Shown here in pieces: positions 43,674 to 53,298 of a stretch of 64,000 nt of DNA. The stretch lies in assembly GCA_013151645.1 (NCBI GenBank), contig JAADHU010000019.1:62001-126000 (forward strand). The letters are read 5' to 3'. This DNA is from Gammaproteobacteria bacterium. GTDB taxonomy: Bacteria; Pseudomonadota; Gammaproteobacteria; Steroidobacterales; Woeseiaceae. The first letter of the stretch is position 1. Every line of letters begins with the position of its first letter. Made by a program: the position numbers and the translations under genes. A model generated the notes under the pieces. That model saw only the letters and a program-made list of their open reading frames with translations. It did not search any database and had not been told where the DNA came from.

Positions 43674-44878
43674 GGCGATCTCTCAAGAATCATTGCGATA
43701 CCCTGACCAACGCCTATGCACATCATGCACAGAGCATAGCGGCCTGCACGGCGCTGTAATTCATACGCGGCGGTCGTGGCTAGACGTGCCCCTGACATAC
43801 CCAGTGGGTGACCGAGCGCAATGGCACCGCCGTTCGGATTGACGTGGTCGGCATCGTCCACCACGCCAAGTTCGCGCAGAACGGCAAGTCCCTGAGCCGC
43901 GAATGCTTCGTTCAATTCAATGACGTCCATCTGCTCGATTTCGAGGCCCGCATTCGCCAGCGCCTTTTTCGCAGCAGGGACCGGTCCGATACCCATGATG
44001 CGCGGCTCAACGCCAGCGGACGCCCAGGTCACGATTCTCGCCATCGGCGTAAACGAATATTTTCGGATCGCTGCATCCGAAGCCACCAGCAAGGCACAAG
44101 CGCCGTCGTTGATTCCGGAAGCGTTGCCCGCCGTCACCGTGCCGTCTGCACGGACGAACGGCCTGAGCCGGGTCAATCCGTCCAGTGTCGAATCTGCTCG
44201 CGGGTGTTCATCGGTATCGACGAGCAGCGCATCGCCGCGACGTTGCGGTATCGACACGGACACCATTTCTTCGGCCAGAACACCGTTCGCCATCGCGGCA
44301 GCGGTTTTTAGCTGACTGCGCAGCGCAAACTGGTCCTGATCCTCACGCGTCACGCCGAAATCGGCCGCCACGTTCTCGGCCGTCTCCGCCATTGAATCCA
44401 CACCGTAGAGTTCTTCCATGCGGCGATTCACGAAACGCCAGCCAAGCGTAGTGTCGTAAATCTCCGCATTGCGAGAAAACGCGTTCGTCGCCTTGGCCTG
44501 CACAAACGGTGCACGCGACATGGATTCCACGCCCCCTGCAATTGCGATATCGGCATCGCCCGCTTTGATGGCGTGTGCCGCATTGCCGAGGGCGTTCATG
44601 CCCGAACCACAGAGGCGATTCACGGTTGCAGCCGGGACGCCAACCGGCAGCCCCGCCAGCAACGCTGACATGCGCGCGACGTTACGATTATCCTCGCCGG
44701 CCTGGTTTGCGCAGCCGAGGATCAGGTCATCGATACCGTTCGGGTCAAGGGCGGCGTTTCGCTGCAGCAGCGCGGCGATCGGTATAGCACCCAAATCGTC
44801 CGGCCGAACCGAGGACAAGGCGCCGCCGTATCGGCCGATGGGTGTTCGTACGGCATCGACAATCCAGGCATCGGTCAT
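43670..44878 (-). CDS. pcaF: Thiolase, 3-oxoadipyl-CoA thiolase type
   Basis: A 402-residue thiolase II. The catalytic Cys lies in NRLCGSGMNALG, the His in GGAIALGHPLGMSGARL and the second Cys in CMMCIGVGQG. The string CANQAGEDNRNVARMSALLAGLP is particularly like PcaF/PaaJ (beta-ketoadipyl-CoA thiolase), as is GWRFVNRRMEELYGVDSMAETAENVA. It would cleave a 3-oxoacyl-CoA with CoA. No other pca or paa gene is near, so a broader 3-oxoacyl-CoA role is possible. It overlaps both neighbours by four bases. Confidence 0.9.
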   Translation of the reverse strand: MTDAWIVDAVRTPIGRYGGALSSVRPDDLGAIPIAALLQRNAALDPNGIDDLILGCANQAGEDNRNVARMSALLAGLPVGVPAATVNRLCGSGMNALGNAAHAIKAGDADIAIAGGVESMSRAPFVQAKATNAFSRNAEIYDTTLGWRFVNRRMEELYGVDSMAETAENVAADFGVTREDQDQFALRSQLKTAAAMANGVLAEEMVSVSIPQRRGDALLVDTDEHPRADSTLDGLTRLRPFVRADGTVTAGNASGINDGACALLVASDAAIRKYSFTPMARIVTWASAGVEPRIMGIGPVPAAKKALANAGLEIEQMDVIELNEAFAAQGLAVLRELGVVDDADHVNPNGGAIALGHPLGMSGARLATTAAYELQRRAGRYALCMMCIGVGQGIAMILERSP

Positions 44879-46164
44879 TTGATGACATCCGGTTGGGAAG
44901 GAGATTTGCGATCATACGTATTACCCAGCCGGAGACCAACGAAGGCCCATAAAATAGCCACGAACCCGCCGAGAATCGCAATCGGCCCCATGCCAAGTCC
45001 CAATGAGGCCGTCAGGAATGCAAATACCCAACCCGACAAAACATCGCCACCGCGGTATACGACAATGTCGATGACCTGTTTCGTCTTGAAGCGATCCTCA
45101 CGGCTGACGTTGGTGTACAGCATTTCGCGGCCCGGTCGCGTGATCGAGTAGTTGCCCGATTTTAGAACGATCCACATGGCAATGACGATGGCCAGTACTG
45201 GATTGATGAAAACCACCAGCAACGCGAGTGCCACCAGCAACGGCACCAGAGCAAGGGTTTTGCCGACACCGATACTCGTCGCTATACGACCCGTCGCAAA
45301 CATTGCGATGCCAATCGTGATGATATTGACGGCAAGGTTGATACCGGCCCAGATGGCCGTATTGGTATCGCGATCATTGCCCGCCATCAGGTTCTTCAAT
45401 TCGAAGTACGCGAACGACCCAATAAAGGTATACAGAAAAAGAAACAGCGCAATACCCAGCAAATAGGGATTTCTGACGAGACGCCCGAACCCTGCGAACG
45501 GGTTACCGCTGATCGACGATTCCTGATCGGTGCCGGGCGCCCTGTCCTCGACCGCCGTCCGCAGAATCGCTATCAACGGTATGGTAAGAACGAGAATGGT
45601 TGATGCCACCAGCATCAGGTTGAGTGTGCCCACTATTTTGGTCAGCAAGAGCATGACCGTCGAGCCAACTATCGTACCAATGCTGGCACCGCTGGCGATA
45701 AAAGCGAACAGTCGTGGTGCTTGATCTTTAGTGAAAAGATCCGACATCAAACTCCAGAAAACCGACACGTGAAACAGCGAGAACAAACTCAGCCAGACAT
45801 AAAAAGCCTTGTTCAGATTCGTGCTGTCCTGCAGCGCGCCCGCGCCAAGGTAGAACGCGACGAACGATGCCGCGAAAAACGCGTATACAGACGGAACGAC
45901 ATTTTTCAGTTTTACTTTGGATACCAGCAGGCCGTACAGACTGACGGCAATGGTGCTAAAGACGAAATTGATCGTCCAGAGCCAGGCAACCTCAACGTCA
46001 CTCCACTCCGGCGCCATCGAATCCCGCGCAGGCTTCAGCATGTTATAGGCAACCATCAATAGAAAAATAAAGCTGAACGACAATAGCGTCGCCTTGATCT
46101 CGCCTTCCTCGATCTTCGTTGCTGACGTCAAAAACCGGGAGAGCACCCCGCCACGTTCTTTCAT
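44875..46164 (-). CDS. Npt1/Npt2-like (ATP:ADP antiporter-type) membrane transporter
   Basis: A 429-residue integral membrane protein with about 11-12 hydrophobic helices. The sequence MVAYNMLKPARDSM near the first helix, then VFWSLMSDLF and later NYSITRPGREMLYTNVSREDRFKTKQVIDIVVYRGGD, matches the NTP/NDP translocase-like MFS family (Npt, TlcA relatives). True nucleotide exchangers occur in intracellular parasites; free-living members are widespread and of unknown substrate. It is first in an operon with a thiolase and a nitroreductase, an unexpected partnership. The start is at ATG 46164. Confidence 0.8.
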   Translation of the reverse strand: MKERGGVLSRFLTSATKIEEGEIKATLLSFSFIFLLMVAYNMLKPARDSMAPEWSDVEVAWLWTINFVFSTIAVSLYGLLVSKVKLKNVVPSVYAFFAASFVAFYLGAGALQDSTNLNKAFYVWLSLFSLFHVSVFWSLMSDLFTKDQAPRLFAFIASGASIGTIVGSTVMLLLTKIVGTLNLMLVASTILVLTIPLIAILRTAVEDRAPGTDQESSISGNPFAGFGRLVRNPYLLGIALFLFLYTFIGSFAYFELKNLMAGNDRDTNTAIWAGINLAVNIITIGIAMFATGRIATSIGVGKTLALVPLLVALALLVVFINPVLAIVIAMWIVLKSGNYSITRPGREMLYTNVSREDRFKTKQVIDIVVYRGGDVLSGWVFAFLTASLGLGMGPIAILGGFVAILWAFVGLRLGNTYDRKSPSQPDVIK

Positions 46165-46227
46165 CCTGCCTCACCCCGCCTCGATTCCAGGGGACACTAT
46201 CCCTCATTTAAGAGCAGAGGCCAAACG

Positions 46228-46256
46228 AAACACGCGGGCATAAAGCCCGCGTGTTT
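46228..46256 (-). terminator. Rho-independent terminator after the peroxiredoxin gene
   Basis: A perfect 12-pair stem (AAACACGCGGGC with its complement) encloses a five-base loop. On the minus strand it follows the peroxiredoxin stop by about 25 bases and runs into TTTCGTTT. It also separates that gene from the Npt-like operon. Confidence 0.8.
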
Positions 46257-46281
46257 ACTGCTTGATGGTAACTCTTTTTGT

Positions 46282-46956
46282 CTAGACAGCATCCTTCGCG
46301 GCTGCCAGCAGATCATCTGCTGACAGGCGTATTTTGTAGTTTGGATTCACAAAGTCGTAGACGATCATGCCTGACCGGTCGATCACGTAAACGGCAGGTA
46401 CTGCCAGCGCATTGTGAATGCCGATGGACGAGCCACTGTAGTCGTTCTTCACTCTATCCAGATAGCCCGTCACGCGTTTATCAATGCGGAACGCGGTGCC
46501 AAGCGCACGAGCGGCGGAAATGTCAGCGTCGGAGAGAATCGTGTAATCCAGACCGGCGATGTCTTCCTGCGTTTCCAGCTTGAGGCTGCTGTACAACTTG
46601 TCCGGAGCATCGTTGGACAGGAAAAGAACGTCCACACCGGCCTCGCGAATCTGTGGAATCACCGTACGCAGCTCTTGCAAGTGCAAGTTGCAGTAAGGGC
46701 ACCAGCCACCGCGAAAGGAAATCAGGATGGTCGGACGCTGCAGATTGTCCGGATCGAATTCGAAGGGTTCGTCGTCAACGGTGCGGACCGTGAACGCCGG
46801 AGCGCGATCGCCGGTCTTGAGCGGCGTGGTTTCCTCGGCGGTCGCGGGCAACGACTCATAGTCTGCCGCAACAACGCGCGATGCATGGGACAGGACCAGT
46901 GTTGCAACCAGCAACGCCGCAAAGGAGGTGTAAAGAAGTTTTTGACCCAATTTCAT
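46282..46956 (-). CDS. Exported AhpC/TSA-family peroxiredoxin-like protein
   Basis: A 224-residue protein with a signal peptide (about 1-31, ending VVAA), placing it in the periplasm. The thioredoxin-fold domain has FRGGWCPYCNLHLQEL, a CPYC motif at the peroxidatic position, unlike the PxxxTxxC of classic peroxiredoxins. It resembles redoxins with SFRGGWCPYC that occur in proteobacteria (DUF899/AhpC-like). Probable roles are peroxide removal or thiol-disulfide exchange. GGAG precedes ATG 46956. It is followed by a strong terminator. Confidence 0.85.
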   Translation of the reverse strand: MKLGQKLLYTSFAALLVATLVLSHASRVVAADYESLPATAEETTPLKTGDRAPAFTVRTVDDEPFEFDPDNLQRPTILISFRGGWCPYCNLHLQELRTVIPQIREAGVDVLFLSNDAPDKLYSSLKLETQEDIAGLDYTILSDADISAARALGTAFRIDKRVTGYLDRVKNDYSGSSIGIHNALAVPAVYVIDRSGMIVYDFVNPNYKIRLSADDLLAAAKDAV

Positions 46957-47025
46957 TTTTTTTGCTCCATCAATGACCCTGTTAAAGACCAGCGTTCGAC
47001 GGCAATTATTACCAGCGTCCGATCT

Positions 47026-48234
47026 TTATTCATGCCGCAGTGCGTCAATCGGATCGAGACTTGCCGCGCGTCTCGCCGGCCAGATACCGAAGAACAGGCC
47101 GACTCCCGCACTGAACGCGAATGCGGTGACCGCCGATGCAGTTGTCACCACCGTCTGCCAACCGGCAAATTCGGCGGCGAAGTAGGCCGCTCCGGCCCCA
47201 AGCCCCAGGCCGAGACCGCCGCCGATCAGGCACAAGACCATCGACTCAACCAGAAACTGCAGCAGGATATTTCCCTTCGTCGCCCCCAGCGCCTTGCGAA
47301 TACCGATTTCGCGCGTTCGCTCAGTCACCGTGACCAGCATGATATTCATGATGCCGATGCCACCCACCAGCAGACTGACGCCGGCAATACCTGCCAGCAG
47401 GTAGGTAAATACTTCGGCCGCTTCCTGGCGAGAGTCGAGAAACTGTTTTCGATTGAAGATCGAAAAGTCGTTGTCTTTGCCGGGAAGAATACCGTGCTCA
47501 CGCCGCAAGATACGCTCGATATCGACCATCGCCTGTTCGATGGCAATACCGTCACGGACCTTGACGCTGATGGATTCCACCAGATCATTACCCGTCACGC
47601 GAAATTGCGCCGTACGCAATGGTATCCAGACATCGTCATCCGGATTCCGCCAGCCGCTGGATCCCTTCGCCTCAAGCACGCCGATGACTTCGAAGCCGAT
47701 GGCACGAATCCTCAACGTGCGACCGATAATACTGACCGCGTCTGTGTCCAGCATTGCCGGAATTTCGTTGCCGACGACAACTACCCGCCGTCGGCTCGAA
47801 TCGTCTGCCGAATTGAACATTCTGCCGGCCGCGATTATGAATCCGTGCACGTCGACGTAGTTGGGCGTCGTGCCAAGCACCGATATGTTGAGATTCCGGT
47901 TGCCGTACTTGACCTGAAAACGAGAGTTGATCTCTGGCACGACGCCATCGAGATAACGGGAGTCTCTTGCCAATGCGGCGGCATCATCAGTCGTCAGTGC
48001 TGACTGATCGCGTGCCACACCGTGACTCATTCGGTTAACCCGGCCAATGGACAGGATATCTCCGCCGAGCGCTTCCATTTGCTGATCGATGGCCTGCTGC
48101 GCGCCGGTGCCCAATGCTACCATCGTAATGACGGCCGCCACGCCGATCACGATGCCGAGCATCGTCAGGGCCGCGCGAAACAGATTTCCGCTGATCGATT
48201 GCAGCGCGATCCAGAGTGTCTCCGAGAGCAACAT
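47026..48234 (-). CDS. MacB-like ABC transporter permease (FtsX domain)
   Basis: A 402-residue inner-membrane protein with one N-terminal helix, a periplasmic MacB-PCD domain (about 45-260) and an FtsX domain with three helices at the C-terminus. It opens with ALQSISGNLFRAALTMLGIVIGVAAVI and has the conserved TERTREIGIRKALGATKGNILLQFLVESMVL. Unlike true MacB it lacks the fused ATPase, which is encoded by a separate gene two positions upstream. It would work by mechanotransmission, moving a substrate across the outer envelope with an adaptor. It shares one base with the adaptor stop (TAATG). Confidence 0.92.
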   Translation of the reverse strand: MLLSETLWIALQSISGNLFRAALTMLGIVIGVAAVITMVALGTGAQQAIDQQMEALGGDILSIGRVNRMSHGVARDQSALTTDDAAALARDSRYLDGVVPEINSRFQVKYGNRNLNISVLGTTPNYVDVHGFIIAAGRMFNSADDSSRRRVVVVGNEIPAMLDTDAVSIIGRTLRIRAIGFEVIGVLEAKGSSGWRNPDDDVWIPLRTAQFRVTGNDLVESISVKVRDGIAIEQAMVDIERILRREHGILPGKDNDFSIFNRKQFLDSRQEAAEVFTYLLAGIAGVSLLVGGIGIMNIMLVTVTERTREIGIRKALGATKGNILLQFLVESMVLCLIGGGLGLGLGAGAAYFAAEFAGWQTVVTTASAVTAFAFSAGVGLFFGIWPARRAASLDPIDALRHE

Positions 48235-49664
48235 TATTTCGACTTGATGCCAGGCACGGCGCCAACGCGACGGTTAATGAACTGCTGCAGTTTTTCCTGC
48301 GTCTCCACCAGGTGGGCGCTAGGCAAAATCAGCACGCGATCAGTCTCATCCAGTCCGGTGACGATCTCAACGCGATCGAGATCGGTGATACCGCCGCGCA
48401 CCGACGCGATACGCGTATCGCCATTGTCTTCCTCGATGACGACCCAGAAATCACCGCCAAAACGATAGTCACTGGTCGGCGTGCGTGATCGCTTGTGATT
48501 GCCGGGCCCATTCGTCCGCGCAAACACTTTACGCAGGAGCTTCTGCTCATCGGCGCTGAGACTCGCACCGGAACGGCGCTTTTGCATCGCGGCCCGTACG
48601 GTGTCCGCATCGATGCCCGGCGGCAGTTGAATCGTGCGCCCCATCATTGAGATCGTTGCCCCGACCTTCTCATCGGGCTGTGTTGTCTCGACTTTCGTGC
48701 CGCCCGCACTAATTTGCGAGCGTATGTCGGACGCACTCATGCCGAGAATGCCGGCTGTCGCGTCGACGTCCCGTTCGGTACGCAGCGCCATGACTGGTAT
48801 GGTCAGCACGTTTTCACGCCGGGCAATGGATACATCGACTTCGGCGTTCATACCGGGCATTAACAAACCCTCTGGATTCTGAATCGAAACAAGCACCGCA
48901 AACATGGTCACGTTCTGCTCGACTACAGCCTGTGGTTCGATTTTCAACACCTTGCCGGAAAAAGGTTGATTCGGGTAAGCGGCCACGGTGACGCGGGCAA
49001 GCATGCCAGGTTTTACCTTGCCTATATCGGTCTCATCGATCAGCGCACGAATCTGCACGGCGCTCAAATCGGCCATTTTCAGCAGCGGTGTGCCGCCACC
49101 GAAATCCTGTGTCGGCGACGAGATCACCTGGCCCTTCTCAACGGGTTTTTCGATAACAGTACCCGTTACCGGCGCACGAATCTCCGTATCGTCAACCGCG
49201 ATACGGGCATTTTCGACGGAAACTTCAGCACTAACGACCTGCGATTGTGCGTTCGCGAGTTCGAGCGCCGCCTGTTCCAGGTCCGCCTCCGTGAATGTGC
49301 CCTGCTTGACCAGCGCTTCGGCGCGTTTCATTTGCGACAAAGAAATAGTCCGGCGCGACAGCGCTGCTTTTAATTCCGCATCCGACTGTGCGAGTCGGTT
49401 TCGCACCGTACGCGGATCAATCCGCACCATGAGCTGGCCCTTTTCCACATCGTCACCAGTCTCGACCAGCAACTCGAGCACCTCCCCCGAAGCTTTCGAC
49501 TTCACTTCAACTGTCGCCAGCGGTTCAACGATACCGGCGGAACCCACGCTGACCTCAATAGTGCGACGTTCGACTCCCGTCGAATCGTAAATCGGCGCCG
49601 AAGCCTCCTCTTCCGCACAGCCGGAAAACGATAAGGCGATCAACAGGAGGGACACTACTTTCAT
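48234..49664 (-). CDS. MacA-like periplasmic adaptor (HlyD family) lipoprotein
   Basis: A 476-residue protein with a lipoprotein signal ([11 protein letters not shown]). The barrel-sandwich/lipoyl region (about 40-70 and 165-200, with [18 protein letters not shown]), an alpha-hairpin (about 85-155) and beta-barrel regions (about 200-280) are in standard order. Between about 290 and 410 there is an insertion mentioning methionine- and lysine-rich stretches ([13 protein letters not shown]), longer than in E. coli MacA. The adaptor joins the ABC permease to an outer-membrane channel such as TolC. The outer-membrane partner is not in the window. The start overlaps the ATPase stop by four bases. 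Confidence 0.9.
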   Translation of the reverse strand: MKVVSLLLIALSFSGCAEEEASAPIYDSTGVERRTIEVSVGSAGIVEPLATVEVKSKASGEVLELLVETGDDVEKGQLMVRIDPRTVRNRLAQSDAELKAALSRRTISLSQMKRAEALVKQGTFTEADLEQAALELANAQSQVVSAEVSVENARIAVDDTEIRAPVTGTVIEKPVEKGQVISSPTQDFGGGTPLLKMADLSAVQIRALIDETDIGKVKPGMLARVTVAAYPNQPFSGKVLKIEPQAVVEQNVTMFAVLVSIQNPEGLLMPGMNAEVDVSIARRENVLTIPVMALRTERDVDATAGILGMSASDIRSQISAGGTKVETTQPDEKVGATISMMGRTIQLPPGIDADTVRAAMQKRRSGASLSADEQKLLRKVFARTNGPGNHKRSRTPTSDYRFGGDFWVVIEEDNGDTRIASVRGGITDLDRVEIVTGLDETDRVLILPSAHLVETQEKLQQFINRRVGAVPGIKSK

Positions 49665-50386
49665 TGTCCTCCCTCGGGTCGCTCATCGCTCACGATCTTG
49701 CCATCGCTCAGACGAATGGTGCGCTGTGCATGATCCGCAACATGCTGCTCATGCGTCACCAGAATCAGCGTATTGCCGCTATCGTGCAAGTTATCGAAAA
49801 GGGTCATGATTTCGGCGCCTGTTTTTGAATCGAGATTACCGGTTGGTTCGTCCGCGAGAAGAATACTTGGTTTTGTCACCAGTGCTCGAGCAATGGCGAC
49901 TCGCTGTCGCTGACCACCGGACATTTCGGAGGGACGATGGTTCATGCGATCCGCCAAGCCGACGATATCCAGCGCGTGCTGCGCACGTTTCTGACGTTGG
50001 CGGCGCTTCAATCCGGCGTAGATAAGCGGAACTTCGACGTTGTTCAGGGCTGTCATGCGCGTTAGCAGATTGAACGTCTGGAAGACGAAGCCGATTTCCT
50101 CGTTTCTGGCCCGCGCCAGTTCCCTGTCGTTCATTTTAGATACCAACTGACTGTTGAGCCAGTACTGCCCGCGCGTTGGTGAATCGAGGCAACCAATAAT
50201 ATTCATCAGTGTGGACTTGCCCGAACCCGATGCTCCCATAATCGCGACATACTCATTGCGCGTGATCGTGAGCGACACGCTCTGCAACGCGTGGATAGTC
50301 TCGACACCCATTTGATAGGCGCGTCCGATGTTATCGAACCGGATCACCGGGTCCAGGGCAAGGTTGGGTCGAGATACTGCGCTCAT
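49661..50386 (-). CDS. ABC transporter ATPase, MacB/LolD type
   Basis: A 241-residue cytoplasmic ATPase. Walker A is GASGSGKST, the signature motif is [15 protein letters not shown], Walker B is [12 protein letters not shown] and the H-loop is [12 protein letters not shown]. The extended [17 protein letters not shown] region is typical of the MacB/LolD family. It is first in the operon ATPase-adaptor-permease (50386 to 47026), which together forms a tripartite efflux pump for a peptide, antibiotic or lipoprotein-like substrate. Confidence 0.95.
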   Translation of the reverse strand: MSAVSRPNLALDPVIRFDNIGRAYQMGVETIHALQSVSLTITRNEYVAIMGASGSGKSTLMNIIGCLDSPTRGQYWLNSQLVSKMNDRELARARNEEIGFVFQTFNLLTRMTALNNVEVPLIYAGLKRRQRQKRAQHALDIVGLADRMNHRPSEMSGGQRQRVAIARALVTKPSILLADEPTGNLDSKTGAEIMTLFDNLHDSGNTLILVTHEQHVADHAQRTIRLSDGKIVSDERPEGGQ

Positions 50387-50540
50387 CGCGTCGGTGTGAA
50401 TTCTTTGTCGAGGGAGCCGGAATTGGGCCAGCGTGAAGCCCCATTATGATCAATCATCCCGACAATGGGTGATGATATGCACCAATATCGGTCAAGAACT
50501 GTTAAGGAATGGCTCGCGGAGCGAAAATTGGCTTCTCGCC

Positions 50541-52493
50541 CTACACCGCTTTTTCGAGCGGGCTGGTCTGGCCTGTCTCGTCAAGCGCACGGTAGCGCGC
50601 CTTGGCGCGATACATCGCCTGATCGGCCGCACGCAACAAGCCGGTCAGTGTACTGGCGTGCTCCGGATAGAGCGCAAGACCGATGCTCGCAGGACAAGTC
50701 AATTTACGCTCTCCAATCAGGTATTCGGCCTGCAACGATCGATTCAGCCGATGTGCCAGCTTTTCGGCTATTTCTTCGTTTACATCGGGCACCAGCGCAA
50801 CAAACTCGTCTCCGCCGAGACGGCCGATGATATCGCAGGAACGTAATCCACTGCGCAGACGTTCCGCGACGATAGTAAGCAACTGGTCGCCGACCAGGTG
50901 TCCACAACGATCGTTGATCTGCTTGAACTCATTAAGATCAATAAACAACAGTGCGCCCATCGCTTCATCATCGCTATCTGACAGGAGGCTGCTCGCATCG
51001 CGCTCGAATCCACGGCGGTTCAGTATGCCAGTCAGCGGATCAGACCACGCGAAGGACTCCATCTGGATTTCCTTGGCTTTCTTTTCCGTAATATCGATGA
51101 AGGTAATTGCAACATCGTCACCCACGGGTTCGCCAATAACGCGTATCCATTTGCCCGTGTCTTTTCCGTCAGCGCGAACTTCCGTATCGATTATTTCGCC
51201 GCGCTCCGTGGCCGAACGAAACCGTTGTTGTACGTCATCGGCATCGCGCGCGACCATACCGCTCGATGCCAACCTTACCAACTGATCGACCGTCTGATCG
51301 ATCATGTTTTCCGGATCCGTATGCAGGAAACGTCCGGCAGCTGTATTGGCAAAAATGCAGCGCAGCGTCTTGTTGCCCCTGTCATCGGTCACCCAGCGAA
51401 GCCGAACTATTCCATTCACAGAATGATTGACGAGAGTTCGCAACATGAGTTCGCTATTGCGGACCTCTCGCTCCGCCTTTTCTACATCGCTGACATCACG
51501 AAACATCAGCACACGACCTGCACGTTCAGAATCCCCGGCGCTCTTGATCTGCGACACCTGAACATGCAGGAAACGCCCGGTCGCTGTCATCATCCGTTGC
51601 GGTTCGCCGGTCTCCAGTGCGGCATACACTTCCGGCACTTCCTCCCCGAATACCGACTCCAGCGATGCGCGTAGTGCGTTGGTCTCGTTCAGGTTCAGCA
51701 ATTTCTCCGCACCATGATTCAGACCGATAATGCGTTTCCGTTCGTCCACGACGACGACCGGATCCTGCATATTCTGAAAGACTGTTTCATACGCGAGCGG
51801 TGAAAACTGAGTGATTTGTTCGCCAATAAACAGCCATGCGTAAATCGGCAACATCGCCGTGAGCACCATCGGCAGCGGAGAAATCGTATCCGGCCCAATA
51901 CCAAAGTCGTAGGCGACGACTGCGAGTATCGGTGCCATCGTTGCGCCGGCCAGCATGAACAATCTGCGACGATGCGCCGGAGCAACGGCGGTGCTGTGCA
52001 TCATCAGCGTCATTACGCCAAGGCCTACGACAATATAGCTGTGAGGGGCATGCAGAAACAGAAACCAGGGGCCCCAGGCGACAGGCCGCGTCAAGAAAAC
52101 TCCCGCAACATTTTTCGCCGGCAAATACCACATGAACTCGTGCAATGGATTGGTCAGGGCAACGACGATTGAGAAGACCGGCACGATCATTAAGGCCATG
52201 ATCATGCTACGAGAAATATCCCGGCCGGTGTATTGGCGAAAATAGAGTAACAAGGTCACCGGTAGAATTGCCGTACCGACGAAATGACCCATGCGCCCGA
52301 TCGAAAACACGTCGTAGGTCGTCGCCAGCAACTCGATCGCTCCACCCAGGACCCAAAAACCGATAACGACGAAGGTCAGCCCGATCGGAAGATGGCCGAT
52401 TTCGTTTTTCTGAGCGAAAAGCCGGGCAGCCAGCAGCATGTAACAGACAGCGCTGAAACAAAGCAGGATTGCCAAGGGGAGAACCATTTCCAT
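50541..52493 (-). CDS. Diguanylate cyclase with 7TM sensor and PAS domains
   Basis: The N-terminal part has seven or so membrane helices (about 1-215), matching the 7TM input region of some histidine kinases. Two PAS-like segments follow (about 220-330, with VVVDERKRIIGLN, and about 345-465), then a GGDEF domain. The GGDEF motif is intact in GRLGGDEFVAL, and RSCD five residues before it is a product-inhibition (I-site) RxxD. The enzyme should make cyclic di-GMP. I use ATG 52493 as the start; a TTG at 52568 would add 25 residues, and neither has a clear Shine-Dalgarno. No EAL domain is present. Ligand unknown. Confidence 0.85.
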   Translation of the reverse strand: MEMVLPLAILLCFSAVCYMLLAARLFAQKNEIGHLPIGLTFVVIGFWVLGGAIELLATTYDVFSIGRMGHFVGTAILPVTLLLYFRQYTGRDISRSMIMALMIVPVFSIVVALTNPLHEFMWYLPAKNVAGVFLTRPVAWGPWFLFLHAPHSYIVVGLGVMTLMMHSTAVAPAHRRRLFMLAGATMAPILAVVAYDFGIGPDTISPLPMVLTAMLPIYAWLFIGEQITQFSPLAYETVFQNMQDPVVVVDERKRIIGLNHGAEKLLNLNETNALRASLESVFGEEVPEVYAALETGEPQRMMTATGRFLHVQVSQIKSAGDSERAGRVLMFRDVSDVEKAEREVRNSELMLRTLVNHSVNGIVRLRWVTDDRGNKTLRCIFANTAAGRFLHTDPENMIDQTVDQLVRLASSGMVARDADDVQQRFRSATERGEIIDTEVRADGKDTGKWIRVIGEPVGDDVAITFIDITEKKAKEIQMESFAWSDPLTGILNRRGFERDASSLLSDSDDEAMGALLFIDLNEFKQINDRCGHLVGDQLLTIVAERLRSGLRSCDIIGRLGGDEFVALVPDVNEEIAEKLAHRLNRSLQAEYLIGERKLTCPASIGLALYPEHASTLTGLLRAADQAMYRAKARYRALDETGQTSPLEKAV

Positions 52494-52768
52494 CGCGTCA
52501 GAATTGCTGGCCAGCAGAAAGAACAGGCACGATGGTACTGCGCACGAGGCCTTGGTTCCGCGATCCAATTCACAGCTTTATGTAACGCCGCCCGCTGTTT
52601 ATGGTCGATCTGGCGCAATTGATCCGTCGCCACTCACAAGCGGCCCGGCGCCGTGTTGTTGCGCCCCGCAGTCCGCCTTGGCTGAACGTTTGCAATCGGC
52701 ATTTTGCTGGCTTCCCCGATTCATCTATTCTAAAGTTTCCCGGGAAGCCAGCAACGACGGGCCGTGAT

Positions 52769-53251
52769 ATGCCGAAAGACCGCGATCAGGAAGAGACACC
52801 GCGCGAACCCGCCAAGATCCGTATTGACGATCAAGGACGATCGGTATGGGCCGATGCGGTTGAGACGGCGCAATTCGAACTTGTCTCAACGCAACAACTG
52901 CAAACTCTTCTCGCCTCCGACGATATTGAAGGCCGCCGCTCGATCGAGGCTATCGCAACGGATAACGGCGACGGTGTGCTGGTTCGCGATGCTGCGACCG
53001 GGCTTTTCGAAATTATCGATGATTTCGACGTTCAGGCAATACTGGACGAAGAACAGCAACGACCACGAGACGCAACGGCCACGGCCTCGCTTGCAACCCC
53101 GAGCACCGACAACGCCGTTCCTGTGGAGCCGCTGTCGCTGGTCAGTACGCAGATGTTGCGCAAAGTTTTGGACACTGAAACGAAATCCGATGCGAAGCTG
53201 AAGTCGGACGATGGCGGCGGTGGTGGCTTCGATCCTTACAACAGCCGTTAA
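52769..53251 (+). CDS. Conserved-looking hypothetical protein with internal repeat
   Basis: A 160-residue acidic, cytoplasmic protein starting at ATG 52769; the upstream part of the frame is not protein-like. An element LVSTQQLQTLL near residue 38 is echoed later by LVSTQMLRKVL, suggesting two short linear motifs. The middle (FEIIDDFDVQAILDEEQQRP) is helical, and the end is Gly-rich, finishing FDPYNSR. I do not recognise a family. It is divergent from the diguanylate cyclase and convergent with the APH-fold kinase, so no operon hints. Confidence 0.65.
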   Translation: MPKDRDQEETPREPAKIRIDDQGRSVWADAVETAQFELVSTQQLQTLLASDDIEGRRSIEAIATDNGDGVLVRDAATGLFEIIDDFDVQAILDEEQQRPRDATATASLATPSTDNAVPVEPLSLVSTQMLRKVLDTETKSDAKLKSDDGGGGGFDPYNSR

Positions 53252-53298
53252 GGCCCTGTGAACACCGATGCGCAGTGACAACCTCAAACAGGTTCTTT

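Noticed and set aside
46414-48003. 529-codon open frame on the plus strand
   Set aside because: It runs antisense through the peroxiredoxin and ABC permease genes and has no family features; it reflects codon bias of the real genes.
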